Assembly (NCBI GenBank): GCA_036278835.1
Contig: DASUKH010000084.1
Coordinates: forward strand, 1-14,882
DNA: 14,882 bases
Source: DATARH01 sp036278835
Lineage (GTDB): Bacteria > Pseudomonadota > Alphaproteobacteria > ATCC43930 > CGMCC-115725
Direction: 5' to 3'
How positions within the stretch are numbered: the first letter of the stretch is position 1; every line of letters begins with the position of its first letter. Positions 1-6,003 of the stretch are shown here, piece by piece. The notes beneath the pieces are model-generated. The model was not told where the DNA came from and did not search any database. It worked only from the letters and a program-made list of their open reading frames with translations. A program made the translations under genes and the position numbers.

Positions 1-51
1 GCCGCCTACATCCTGCAGACCTGCCTTGACGCAATCGGCCGCGCCGCCTGA
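1..51 (+). CDS. C-terminal tail of an upstream gene (partial)
   Basis: Sixteen codons in frame 1 run from the window edge to a TGA at 49-51, encoding AAYILQTCLDAIGRAA. Nearly every third base is G or C, as in real genes of this window, so I read this as the end of a coding sequence whose start lies outside. The protein cannot be identified from this much sequence. It overlaps the start of the hpnL-like gene by 26 bases, which suggests both belong to one operon. In hopanoid clusters the gene before hpnL is often hpnK or another hpn gene, but that is only a contextual guess here. Confidence 0.5.
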   Translation, partial: AAYILQTCLDAIGRAA

Positions 52-1051
52 AGCCGCCGCCGGCCCCGGTTGGCGCGGCGCCGGCCTGCGCCTTGCGCTG
101 CGCCTCGGCGGCCTCGGGCTCGGCCTCGCCATTCTCGGATGGCTGCTGTCGCACGCCGATCTCGCCGAATTGCTGTCGGCCTTTGCGCATATCGGCTGGG
201 GCTTTCTCGCGATCGTCGCGGCGCGCGCGGCGACGATCGCGGTCGATGCCGCCGCCTGGGCGATGCTGCTGCCGCCGGGCGAGCGGCCGTCCTTCGCGGC
301 GATGCTGCGGTTGCGCTGGATCGGCGAGTCGATCAACACGACCCTGCCGGTGGCGCAGATCGGCGGCGACGTGGTGCGCGCCCGGCTGATGCAGCGCCTC
401 GCCCCGGCGCCGGGCCGCGGCGCCGCCTCGGTGGCGGTCGATTTCTCGCTGAGCCTCTTCGCGCAAATCCTGTTCACCATCCTCGGCTTTGTATTGCTGG
501 CCTGGAAGGGCGATCAGGCGGGATGGCGGTGGGCCGGAATCTGCGCCGCGCTGGTGCCGCTCTTCGGGATTTTCTTGTGGGAGATGTTGGCGCGGCGCCG
601 GCTGCTCGCCGCCGTCAAGCGCCTCGCCTTTCGTCTGCATCAGCCGCGGCTGGCGGCGGCACTGCACAGCCTCGGCGGCGCGCTCGCCCTGGTGGCCCGC
701 GACCGCGGCGCGCTGGCCCGCGCCCTGGCCCTCCACCTCGCGAGCTTCTTGACGCATGCCGGCGAGACTTGGCTGACCCTGCTTCTGATGGGCGTATCAA
801 CCGGGTTCGGCGACGCCGTCCTCCTCGAAAGCCTCGGTCTCGCCGCGCGCAGCGCCGCCTTTCTGATCCCGAGCGGCTGGGGTGCGCAGGAGGCGGCATT
901 GGTGGCGCTCGCCGGGGTGGCCGGCCTCACTCCCGATACGGCGCTCGCCCTGGGGCTCGTCAAGCGCGCGCGTGAATTCGCGGTGGGGCTGCCCGGCCTT
1001 GTCGCCTGGGCCCATGCCGAGCGGCATCCCGCCGCCCGCAAGCGGGGCTGA
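26..1051 (+). CDS. hpnL: HpnL-like integral membrane protein (flippase-like, LPG-synthase TM family)
   Basis: A 341-residue polytopic membrane protein of the UPF0104/lysylphosphatidylglycerol-synthase transmembrane family (PF03706 type). Hydrophobic segments lie near residues 22-42, 56-80, 140-158, 170-187 and through the C-terminal third. The conserved block at about 100-120 (GESINTTLPVAQIGGDVVRA) and the C-terminal block with LESLGLAARSAAFLIPSGWG match my recollection of the hopanoid-associated HpnL subfamily. HpnL proteins are encoded in hopanoid biosynthesis clusters and are thought to handle lipids in the inner membrane; the exact substrate is not established. The only in-frame start near the N-terminus is TTG at 26, inside the preceding gene, with no strong ribosome site, so translational coupling is likely. 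The stop at 1049-1051 is at the usual family end. Its last 255 bases are also read on the opposite strand by the PIG-L frame. Confidence 0.75.
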   Translation: MTQSAAPPEAAAGPGWRGAGLRLALRLGGLGLGLAILGWLLSHADLAELLSAFAHIGWGFLAIVAARAATIAVDAAAWAMLLPPGERPSFAAMLRLRWIGESINTTLPVAQIGGDVVRARLMQRLAPAPGRGAASVAVDFSLSLFAQILFTILGFVLLAWKGDQAGWRWAGICAALVPLFGIFLWEMLARRRLLAAVKRLAFRLHQPRLAAALHSLGGALALVARDRGALARALALHLASFLTHAGETWLTLLLMGVSTGFGDAVLLESLGLAARSAAFLIPSGWGAQEAALVALAGVAGLTPDTALALGLVKRAREFAVGLPGLVAWAHAERHPAARKRG

Positions 1052-1825
1052 CAGCCAGTCCGCAAGATCGCGATACACGCGGGCGGAGGGGTCGAAATCG
1101 ATCCGCGGATGGCGGAATGGCAGGTTTTGAAACCGCTCGCGAAACAGCACGCCGGGATGCGGCGGCCGACCGTAATCGTGGCGCGGCAGCTTCCGCCAGG
1201 CCTCCCGCACCACCCCGACATGGCGCAGCCCGACATGGCGCAAATTGCCGCGCTCCGAGGCATAGCAGGCAAGCCCCTGCCGCTTTTTCGCGGCCTCCTC
1301 TTCGCTCGCCGCAATTGTCGCCTCGCCGCCCTGCGCCGCGGCGAAGCGATTGCTGGCGACCCGGCCGCCGGCAAAATTGTAGGCGGCAAACTCAAAGACC
1401 GGCAGACGCGCGGAAAAGTGCGAGGCGAGCGCGTTGGCGGCGTCGTGGTCCTGGTGGCCACCCTCGAATGCCGGGACCCACAGCGCATCCGCCTCGCAGC
1501 GCGCCAGCGCGGCCGCGATGTCCCGCAATGCGCCATCGAGATCGCCGCGCAGCCCACGCGACGGCGTGTCGCGAAACCCGAGCGGCTCAAACCCGAACAG
1601 CGCTGCCGCCCGTTCCGCTTCGGCGCGCCGCCGGCTGACCCGCCCGCCGTGCCCGGAACGCTGCCACGGCCACAGCGCCTCGCGCGGTGGCACCCCGGTC
1701 GTCAGATAGAGCACGAAGATTCGCGCTCCCGCCCGCCGCGCCCGCCACCCGGCGATGCCGCAGGCCACGATCTCGTCGTCGGGATGCGGCGCCAGGAGCA
1801 GAACCCGGCGCGCCGCCGGCGGCAT
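797..1825 (-). CDS. PIG-L/LmbE family N-deacetylase
   Basis: The family is zinc-dependent hydrolases that remove N-acetyl groups from GlcNAc-type sugars linked to lipids, inositol or malate (PIG-L, MshB, BshB). The signature APHPDDE at residues 12-18 and the second metal motif HQDHDAA at 124-130 are intact. ATG at 1825 is chosen because it sits 11 bases after the glycosyltransferase stop and the first beta strand (RRVLLLAPHPDDE) follows at once. Family-like sequence continues to about residue 260 (ARVYRDLADWLSAP). No stop is present there, and the frame stays open for about 84 more codons, antisense to the end of hpnL, to a stop at 797. That tail has the composition of a shadow frame. The true product may be about 260 residues with a lost stop, or a genuinely extended 342-residue protein. 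Residues 196-205 contain a small duplication (RHVGL/RHVGV). Enzyme class is confident; substrate unknown. Confidence 0.85.
   Translation of the reverse strand: MPPAARRVLLLAPHPDDEIVACGIAGWRARRAGARIFVLYLTTGVPPREALWPWQRSGHGGRVSRRRAEAERAAALFGFEPLGFRDTPSRGLRGDLDGALRDIAAALARCEADALWVPAFEGGHQDHDAANALASHFSARLPVFEFAAYNFAGGRVASNRFAAAQGGEATIAASEEEAAKKRQGLACYASERGNLRHVGLRHVGVVREAWRKLPRHDYGRPPHPGVLFRERFQNLPFRHPRIDFDPSARVYRDLADWLSAPLAGGGMPLGMGPGDKAGQPHREFTRALDEPQGERRIGSEAGHPGERHQCRLLRTPAARDQKGGAARGETEAFEEDGVAEPG
1214..1243. repeat. 15-base tandem duplication inside the PIG-L gene
   Basis: Two adjacent 15-base units, CCCGACATGGCGCAG at 1214-1228 and CCCGACATGGCGCAA at 1229-1243, differ only at the last base. 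On the coding (minus) strand they give consecutive RHVGL and RHVGV pentapeptides. The length is a multiple of three, so the reading frame is kept. Confidence 0.85.
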
Positions 1826-1836
1826 CGCGCCGCCGG

Positions 1837-3147
1837 TCACGCGCGGCCGGCGGCTTCCCGCCATACCGGCAGCAGATCCTCGGCGAGCACCTGCGCCCAG
1901 CCCGGCACATGCGCCTCGACATGGGCGCGCGCCGCCCGCCCCATCGCGGCGCGCCGGTCGGGCGAGGACGCGAGATCGGCAATCGTCGCCGCCCATGCCG
2001 CCGGGTCGCCGCCCGAGAGGATGCGCAGCCCGGCGCACCCGGCCATGCGCGCGGCGACGCCGCTGCCGGCGGCCAACAGGCAGGGCAGCCCGCAGGCCAT
2101 CGCCTCGACAGCGGCGTTGCCGGATTCATCGATCGCCGACGGAAACAGGAACAGATCCGCCGAGGCGTAGGCGCGCGCCAACTCGTCCTGGCCGAGCGGT
2201 CCGGCGCAGGTTACCGCCGGGCCGAGCGCGGCTTCGAGCGTCCGCCGCTCCGGGCCGCTGCCGGCGCACAGCAGGTGCACCGGCGCGCCGGCGTCGCGGG
2301 CTGCTGCGACCGCCGGCGCGAGCAGCGGCACGTTCTTGCCGATGTTGAGCTTGCCAGCGTATATCGCGACCATGCCGCCGCGCGGCAGGCCGAACCGCGC
2401 CTCCAGCCAGTCCCGGTCGCGCCGCCATGGCGCGAACAGGGCGTGGTCGAGGCCGCGGCGCAGCGCGATCGTCCGGTTGCCGGCGCCGCTCTTCGGCTCC
2501 GGCGGCGCGCCGTAATGGGCCATCGCCGAGGTGGCCGTGGCGAGGTGGCGGTCGAGCCGGCGCCGCAGCCGCGCCTCGATCAGCGCCGGCGCCCCCAGCA
2601 GCGAATTGAGCACCCAGGCGCCGCGCCGCCCGAGCGCCTGCTCGAAGGTGCGGGCGACGGTGATGCGGGCGTATGCGGGGGTGTTGGTGTGGATCGAGCT
2701 GACCACCGGAACGCCGTGCCGGCGGGCGAAGCGCTCGGCGGTGCGGGCATAGCAGAAGAACGCGTCCGTCGTGTGGATCACGTCGTAGGCGCCGAGCGCC
2801 CGCGCGAGGCGCGGGTGCCACGGCGCGAGGTCGGTGTGGTCGGGCACCTCGCGCATCAACCAGGCGGTGCTGAACACCGGCGGCAGCAGGACATAGCGCA
2901 CGTTTGGCGACAGCTCGATGCGGCGCGGCCGCTTCCCGTGGAAATGCACCGTCAGGTCGAGGCCGCCACCGTATTCGGCCGCCGCTTCGGCGAGACGCTG
3001 CCAGCACTTGACGTGACCGCCGGCGTCCGGTGTCAGGGCGAGGTCGACCAGCACCCCGACCCGGAACGGCGGCCCGGCTGCTAGGCAGCCGGCCGGCGCC
3101 GCGCTAGTCTCGCCCCGACCGCCCATGTAGCTGACGCCGTCCGGCAT
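1837..3147 (-). CDS. GT4-type glycosyltransferase (GT-B fold)
   Basis: A retaining glycosyltransferase of the large GT4 group, transferring a sugar from a nucleotide-sugar donor, probably at the cytoplasmic membrane face. The N-terminal acceptor half begins at FRVGVLVDLALTPDAGGH. The C-terminal donor half contains VAIYAGKLNIGKNVPLL, then LCAGSGPERRTLE, and SAIDESGNAAVEAMACGLP with the D-x7-E pair at about residues 340 and 348 that contacts the nucleotide sugar. The start is uncertain. ATG at 3147 has AGGA about five bases upstream and gives 436 residues. ATG at 3126 is the alternative, and both carry a low-complexity leader of about 20-30 residues before the first strand. It is followed 11 bases later by the PIG-L deacetylase, so the two form an operon. 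A transferase plus N-deacetylase pair suggests addition of an acetylated amino sugar followed by deacetylation; donor and acceptor are not visible in the sequence. Confidence 0.82.
   Translation of the reverse strand: MPDGVSYMGGRGETSAAPAGCLAAGPPFRVGVLVDLALTPDAGGHVKCWQRLAEAAAEYGGGLDLTVHFHGKRPRRIELSPNVRYVLLPPVFSTAWLMREVPDHTDLAPWHPRLARALGAYDVIHTTDAFFCYARTAERFARRHGVPVVSSIHTNTPAYARITVARTFEQALGRRGAWVLNSLLGAPALIEARLRRRLDRHLATATSAMAHYGAPPEPKSGAGNRTIALRRGLDHALFAPWRRDRDWLEARFGLPRGGMVAIYAGKLNIGKNVPLLAPAVAAARDAGAPVHLLCAGSGPERRTLEAALGPAVTCAGPLGQDELARAYASADLFLFPSAIDESGNAAVEAMACGLPCLLAAGSGVAARMAGCAGLRILSGGDPAAWAATIADLASSPDRRAAMGRAARAHVEAHVPGWAQVLAEDLLPVWREAAGRA
3074..3092. promoter_or_regulatory. Perfect 8-bp palindrome near the divergent starts
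   Basis: CCGGCTGC and GCAGCCGG flank the three bases TAG at 3082-3084, giving a 19-base perfect inverted repeat that includes CTAG. It lies 82 bases before the glutathione S-transferase start and just inside the glycosyltransferase frame. It could be an operator or a hairpin in the transferase leader. In such GC-rich DNA chance is a real alternative. Confidence 0.3.
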
Positions 3148-3174
3148 CAGCGTCCTGCTGAAAGGGAGCCGCGC

Positions 3175-3897
3175 ATGATCGATCTCCATTACTGGCCGAC
3201 GCCCAATGGCAAGAAAGTGACGATCCTGCTCGAAGAGTGCGGTCTCCAATACAGGATCGTACCGTGCAACATCCAACAGGGCGATCAGTTCACCCCGGCA
3301 TTCCTGGCGATGAACCCGAACCACCGCATGCCGGTGATGGTCGATGACGCGCCGACGGGTGGCGGCGCCCCGGTGACGGTGTTCGAGTCCGGCGCCATCA
3401 TGATGTATCTGGCGGAAAAGACCGGACGCTTCTGGCCGCAGGACCTGCGCGGCAAATACGCGGTCACCGAATGGGTCATCTGGCAGATGGCCAACCAGGG
3501 GCCGAAGCTCGGCGAGTGCGGCCATTTCCGCCGCCTCGGCGACCGCGGCGGCGACCAGAGCTATGCCGTCACCCGCTTCACCGACGAGGCGAACCGGCTC
3601 TACGGCGTCATCAACAACCGCCTCTCCAAGAGCCGCTACGTCGCCGGCGACGAATACACGATCGCCGACATGATCTGCTATCCCTGGACCGTCAACTGGC
3701 GCGGGCAGGGCCAGGACATCGACGAGTTCAAGCACTTCAAGCGCTGGTTCGAAGAGCTGGGCGAGCGCCCGGCAGTGAAGCGCGGCATGGCCGCCGGCGC
3801 CGATTTGTCGATCGATGTGTCGAAACTGCCGGCCGAGGAGCAGGCCCGCATCCGCCGCATCATGTACAACCAGCGGGCGATCCCGGTGCCGGGCTGA
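3175..3897 (+). CDS. Glutathione S-transferase, YfcG/Nu-like
   Basis: A 240-residue cytosolic enzyme of the GST superfamily. The N-terminal thioredoxin-like domain begins MIDLHYWPTPNGKK. Thr9 and Asn11 in the PTPNG motif correspond to the residues that bind glutathione in E. coli YfcG, and Glu71-Ser72 (FESGAIMMYLAEKTG) form the usual gamma-glutamyl site. The all-helical C-terminal domain follows from about residue 95 (EWVIWQMANQGPKLG) and includes the conserved YTIADM motif. YfcG-type enzymes mainly show disulfide reductase and peroxidase activity rather than classical conjugation, so a thiol-redox role is likely. AAGGGAG six to seven bases before the ATG is a good ribosome site. The gene is divergent from the glycosyltransferase with only 27 bases between start codons, so at least one promoter must lie inside the other gene. 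A palindromic repeat follows the stop. Confidence 0.93.
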   Translation: MIDLHYWPTPNGKKVTILLEECGLQYRIVPCNIQQGDQFTPAFLAMNPNHRMPVMVDDAPTGGGAPVTVFESGAIMMYLAEKTGRFWPQDLRGKYAVTEWVIWQMANQGPKLGECGHFRRLGDRGGDQSYAVTRFTDEANRLYGVINNRLSKSRYVAGDEYTIADMICYPWTVNWRGQGQDIDEFKHFKRWFEELGERPAVKRGMAAGADLSIDVSKLPAEEQARIRRIMYNQRAIPVPG

Positions 3898-3918
3898 ACA
3901 GCTCTGAGGGGCCTTGGG

Positions 3919-3981
3919 ATTGCGTCGCTTCGCTCGCAATGACGGTGTCTGTCATTGCGAGGAGCGCAGCGACGAAGCAAT
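3919..3981. repeat. Dispersed palindromic repeat (double-arm hairpin)
   Basis: The left arm at 3919-3943 (ATTGCGTCGCTTCGCTCGCA then ATGAC) is complementary, with a short bulge, to the right arm at 3951-3981 (GTCATTGCGAGGAGCGCAGC then GACGAAGCAAT). The loop is seven bases. From memory, this ATTGCGAGGAGCG...GAAGCAAT motif is a common dispersed intergenic repeat in alphaproteobacteria. It sits 21 bases after the GST stop and, transcribed, could act as an mRNA-end stabiliser or weak terminator. There is no U-run, so it is not a canonical terminator. Confidence 0.85.
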
Positions 3982-4068
3982 CTCGGGGACCGGCCGCAAT
4001 CTTGTGACCGGCCGGCCCGCCACCTATTATCCTGCCATGGTGGCGGCGCAACCCCGGTTCACCCGGCG

Positions 4069-4614
4069 ATGAGCGATCCCGTCCGCGGTCCGTCGGTGCG
4101 CGGCATTCCCGAGGGCGACAATCGCGAGCGCATGATCTGCGCCGATTGCGGCTACATTCTTTACGACAACCCGAAAATCGTCGTCGGCTCGGTGGCGCGG
4201 TGGGGCGAGCGCATCCTGATGTGCCGGCGCGCCATCAACCCGCGCCGCGGCTACTGGACATTGCCGGCCGGCTATCTCGAACTGCACGAATCGACGAGCG
4301 CCGGCGCCGAGCGCGAAGCCTGGGAAGAGGCGCAGGCGCGCATCCTGATCGACGGCCTCTTGGCGATCTACGACATCCCGCGGATCAGCCAGGTGCAGCT
4401 GATCTACCGCGCCCGCCTTACCGATCCGGCGGTGGCGGCCGGTCCGGAAAGCCTCGAAGTCGGCCTGTTCGATTGGGACGACATTCCGTGGGCCGAGATC
4501 GCCTTCCCATCGGTCGGCTGGGCCCTCCACCACGAGCGCGAGGCGCAGCAGACGGGCGATTTCACCACCCGTTTCGCCCCGCCCGGCGCCGCCGCGGCGC
4601 AGTTGCGGGAGTGA
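4069..4614 (+). CDS. Nudix hydrolase with N-terminal zinc ribbon
   Basis: A 181-residue cytosolic pyrophosphohydrolase. A short zinc-ribbon-like segment with Cys24-Ala-Asp-Cys27 (MICADCGYILYDNPK) precedes the Nudix fold. The Nudix box starts at Gly68 (GYLELHESTSAGAEREAWEE) with Glu74, Arg82, Glu83, Glu86 and Glu87 all present as needed for Mg2+ binding. The box glycine usual at position 89 is glutamine (EEAQA). Family members with this layout hydrolyse nucleoside-diphosphate-X compounds such as ADP-ribose or NADH, but the substrate cannot be fixed from sequence. ATG at 4069 is chosen because it lies just ahead of the conserved part; the open frame extends upstream to 3955 through the palindromic repeat, which is unlikely to be translated. 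No strong ribosome site is visible. Three hairpins follow the stop. Confidence 0.88.
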   Translation: MSDPVRGPSVRGIPEGDNRERMICADCGYILYDNPKIVVGSVARWGERILMCRRAINPRRGYWTLPAGYLELHESTSAGAEREAWEEAQARILIDGLLAIYDIPRISQVQLIYRARLTDPAVAAGPESLEVGLFDWDDIPWAEIAFPSVGWALHHEREAQQTGDFTTRFAPPGAAAAQLRE

Positions 4615-4632
4615 GGCAGCGTGGCCGAGAAC

Positions 4633-4654
4633 GAATCGTGAACACCCACGATTC
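4633..4654. promoter_or_regulatory. Hairpin 1 (8-bp perfect stem)
   Basis: GAATCGTG at 4633-4640 and CACGATTC at 4647-4654 form a perfect 8-bp stem with the six-base loop AACACC, 18 bases after the Nudix stop. There is no U-rich tail, so it may protect the mRNA end or bind a dimeric protein rather than terminate on its own. Confidence 0.5.
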
Positions 4655-4658
4655 CTGT

Positions 4659-4683
4659 TGACTCCCCATAGCACCGGGAGTCA
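4659..4683 (+). terminator. Hairpin 2, possible terminator of the Nudix gene
   Basis: TGACTCCC at 4659-4666 pairs with GGGAGTCA at 4676-4683 (8 bp, nine-base loop) and is followed by the short T-containing run GTTTCCT. It is the best rho-independent terminator candidate after the Nudix gene, but the T-tract is weak. Confidence 0.4.
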
Positions 4684-4691
4684 GTTTCCTG

Positions 4692-4720
4692 GACGCTGAT
4701 TCAGTTTTCCGATCAGCGTC
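4692..4720. promoter_or_regulatory. Hairpin 3 / operator-like inverted repeat
   Basis: GACGCTGAT at 4692-4700 and ATCAGCGTC at 4712-4720 are perfect 9-bp inverted half-sites with an 11-base spacer, ending 16 bases before the ATG of the winged-helix-like gene. The spacing of half-sites suits a dimeric regulator. TCAGTTTTCC inside the spacer also repeats the nearby TCAGTTTCC at 4681-4689. Confidence 0.4.
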
Positions 4721-4736
4721 GACATGCATAGGCCAA

Positions 4737-5186
4737 ATGGCAAACCCTAACCGCATTCCGCCTAGCATCAGCGAGGGGGCGGAGTCCGTTCTCCGGGATG
4801 CCCTCGCAGAATGCGGTCAATCGATGGATCGGCTCGGCGAGCTTCTCCGCTTAGTCGATACGCTCCTCGCCGTATTACCGCCCGAGCGGAGGAGTTTCTA
4901 CCTTCAATCGGTTGCGCGGTTTCAGACAGTGCCGCGCAGCGGAAAACGAGACGCGCTCAACGACAACATTATCGCATTTGTTAAGGGAAAACAGGAGGTC
5001 ACCGCCACCGAAGTGCGCGATGCTCTAATCGGCCTTGGGATGCCTGTTGACCAGAAGCGGGTCGCCAATTCGCTGGATTATCTGTCTCGCCGTGGTCAGC
5101 TGGAGAGAATCGGCCGCGGAAGATATCGCGATCCTGCAACCGGTGCCGGGTACATAGGGGATCTAGATGGGAGGGGATATGAATGA
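4737..5186 (+). CDS. Hypothetical protein with C-terminal winged-helix-like domain
   Basis: A 149-residue soluble protein that I do not recognise as a named family. The N-terminal half is helical and acidic (about residues 12-65, with leucine-rich stretches such as DRLGELLRLVDTLLAVLPP). The second half, residues 72-130, reads like a winged helix: one helix (ALNDNIIAFVKGK), a helix pair (TATEVRDALIGLG, then KRVANSLDYLSRRG) and a basic wing (QLERIGRGRYRDP). A DNA-binding role is therefore an inference from pattern only. The coding sequence is less GC-rich than its neighbours and uses more A/T third bases, which suggests horizontal acquisition. Only a weak AGG lies before the ATG. A perfect inverted repeat stands directly upstream and could be its own operator. 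Confidence 0.65.
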   Translation: MANPNRIPPSISEGAESVLRDALAECGQSMDRLGELLRLVDTLLAVLPPERRSFYLQSVARFQTVPRSGKRDALNDNIIAFVKGKQEVTATEVRDALIGLGMPVDQKRVANSLDYLSRRGQLERIGRGRYRDPATGAGYIGDLDGRGYE

Positions 5187-5331
5187 ATAGCTCGTAGGCC
5201 GAACGCAAAACCGGCCCCCATAGGAGCCGATTCCGGTAACTCTTTGGTCCTGGGGTCAGGACACGACCTCACAATCTGCCCCTACCCCATGGCGACATTC
5301 CATTGCAACACCAAACTCGGGAGTCGCCGAG

Positions 5332-5514
5332 ATGGATAGGGCAACGCTTGTCCCGCGCGAGAGCCTTGCCGCGGCGATGATCCGCGAGCGCTTGGCGGAT
5401 GGCTCGATCATCCGTGGCGATGTGTCGGGGGCGTGGGATCGCTTTGTCGCACCATTCGACATACGCCGCGTGCATCACAGCATCGAGATCAAGGCCGAAG
5501 ATGCGACGGCCTGA
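5332..5514 (+). CDS. Small hypothetical protein (60 aa)
   Basis: An open frame of 60 codons starting ATG at 5332, with GGGAG eight bases upstream, encoding a soluble protein (MDRATLVPRESLAAAMIRER at the start). I do not recognise the family. The next small gene begins 16 bases after its stop with its own AGGA site, so the two look like a short operon. The preceding 145 bases (5187-5331) contain no gene that I can support, only a 6-bp hairpin at 5247-5262 (GTCCTG/CAGGAC). Base composition is below that of the flanking housekeeping genes. Short length limits confidence. Confidence 0.5.
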   Translation: MDRATLVPRESLAAAMIRERLADGSIIRGDVSGAWDRFVAPFDIRRVHHSIEIKAEDATA

Positions 5515-5530
5515 ACGAGGAACACTCCAT

Positions 5531-5707
5531 ATGACCCCTGAGCGGTATTACGCGGCAGTAAGGGCTCTCGGGCTTAGACCGAGCAGCGTGCCGAACGTCT
5601 ACATTGACAGGGACGGAATGCCGTTTAGCGTCCCCGATCCTGGCCGAATGACCCCAGATCAGAGAGAGGACACCTTGGCTAAAATTCGGTTTTTGATGGG
5701 CCGCTAG
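5531..5707 (+). CDS. Small hypothetical protein (58 aa)
   Basis: ATG at 5531 is preceded by GAGGAACACTCCAT, with GAGGA nine bases before the start. The 58-residue product starts MTPERYYAAVRALGLRPSSV and contains PNVYIDRDGMPFSVPDP, a compact beta-like segment followed by a helix (TPDQREDTLAKIRFLMGR). The pattern resembles small accessory proteins seen on phage- or plasmid-derived islands, but I cannot name a family. The open frame extends upstream to 5399, which would overlap the preceding small gene, so the ATG with a ribosome site is preferred. It ends five bases before the convergent stop of the HicB-like gene. Confidence 0.6.
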   Translation: MTPERYYAAVRALGLRPSSVPNVYIDRDGMPFSVPDPGRMTPDQREDTLAKIRFLMGR

Positions 5708-5712
5708 TAGCG

Positions 5713-6003
5713 TCAGGCGTGATTATCGAGCGCCAACGCGGCGCGAGCGATCGTCGCCGGAAAGGCGACCCAGGTTTCTTGGTCCTCGGGTGAAGCATCC
5801 TCCGCCATGCTAACGATGACCTCGACGCCACAAGCCGCATATAAATCTCGGATGGCCTTCGGGATTTCCCGATCTAAGTCTTGCACAGTGGGCGCAGCGA
5901 CCAAAAGACCCTTCAAATCCGGGCTCGTGGCATAGTAGAGTCCAGCGCTGCCTCGCTCTCGTTCTAGGCGAACAATTCGAGGCTTAGGAGTCCCTTCGGT
6001 CAT
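5713..6003 (-). CDS. HicB/DUF1902-like protein
   Basis: A 96-residue protein starting MTEGTPKPRIVRLERERG. The segment GLYYATSPDLKGLLVAAPTV followed by a helix (QDLDREIPKAIRDLYAACG) has the beta-beta-alpha pattern of the HicB antitoxin and DUF1902 group, where the phrase resembling 'ATSPDLKGLLVAA' is typical. HicB proteins neutralise HicA mRNA-cleaving toxins and repress their own operon. No C-terminal DNA-binding domain and no adjacent HicA-sized partner with a dsRNA-binding-like fold is visible here, so this could be an orphan or a stand-alone member. The start at 6003 is chosen for the GGTGGAG just upstream; the open frame extends 14 codons further to 6045. It converges with the small gene at 5531-5707. 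Confidence 0.6.
   Translation of the reverse strand: MTEGTPKPRIVRLERERGSAGLYYATSPDLKGLLVAAPTVQDLDREIPKAIRDLYAACGVEVIVSMAEDASPEDQETWVAFPATIARAALALDNHA

Noticed and set aside
1687..3084. Long plus-strand open frame (465 codons) opposite the glycosyltransferase
   Set aside because: It is antisense to an intact GT4 gene, has Arg/Ala-rich low-complexity composition and no recognisable motif; typical shadow frame in GC-rich DNA.
3148..3939. Upstream extension of the glycosyltransferase open frame
   Set aside because: It would run antisense through the complete GST gene and into the palindromic repeat; the added sequence shows no domain.
5247..5262. GTCCTG-GGGT-CAGGAC hairpin, considered as a mobile-element end
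   Set aside because: No matching inverted copy, target duplication or transposase was seen nearby; a 6-bp stem alone is not enough.
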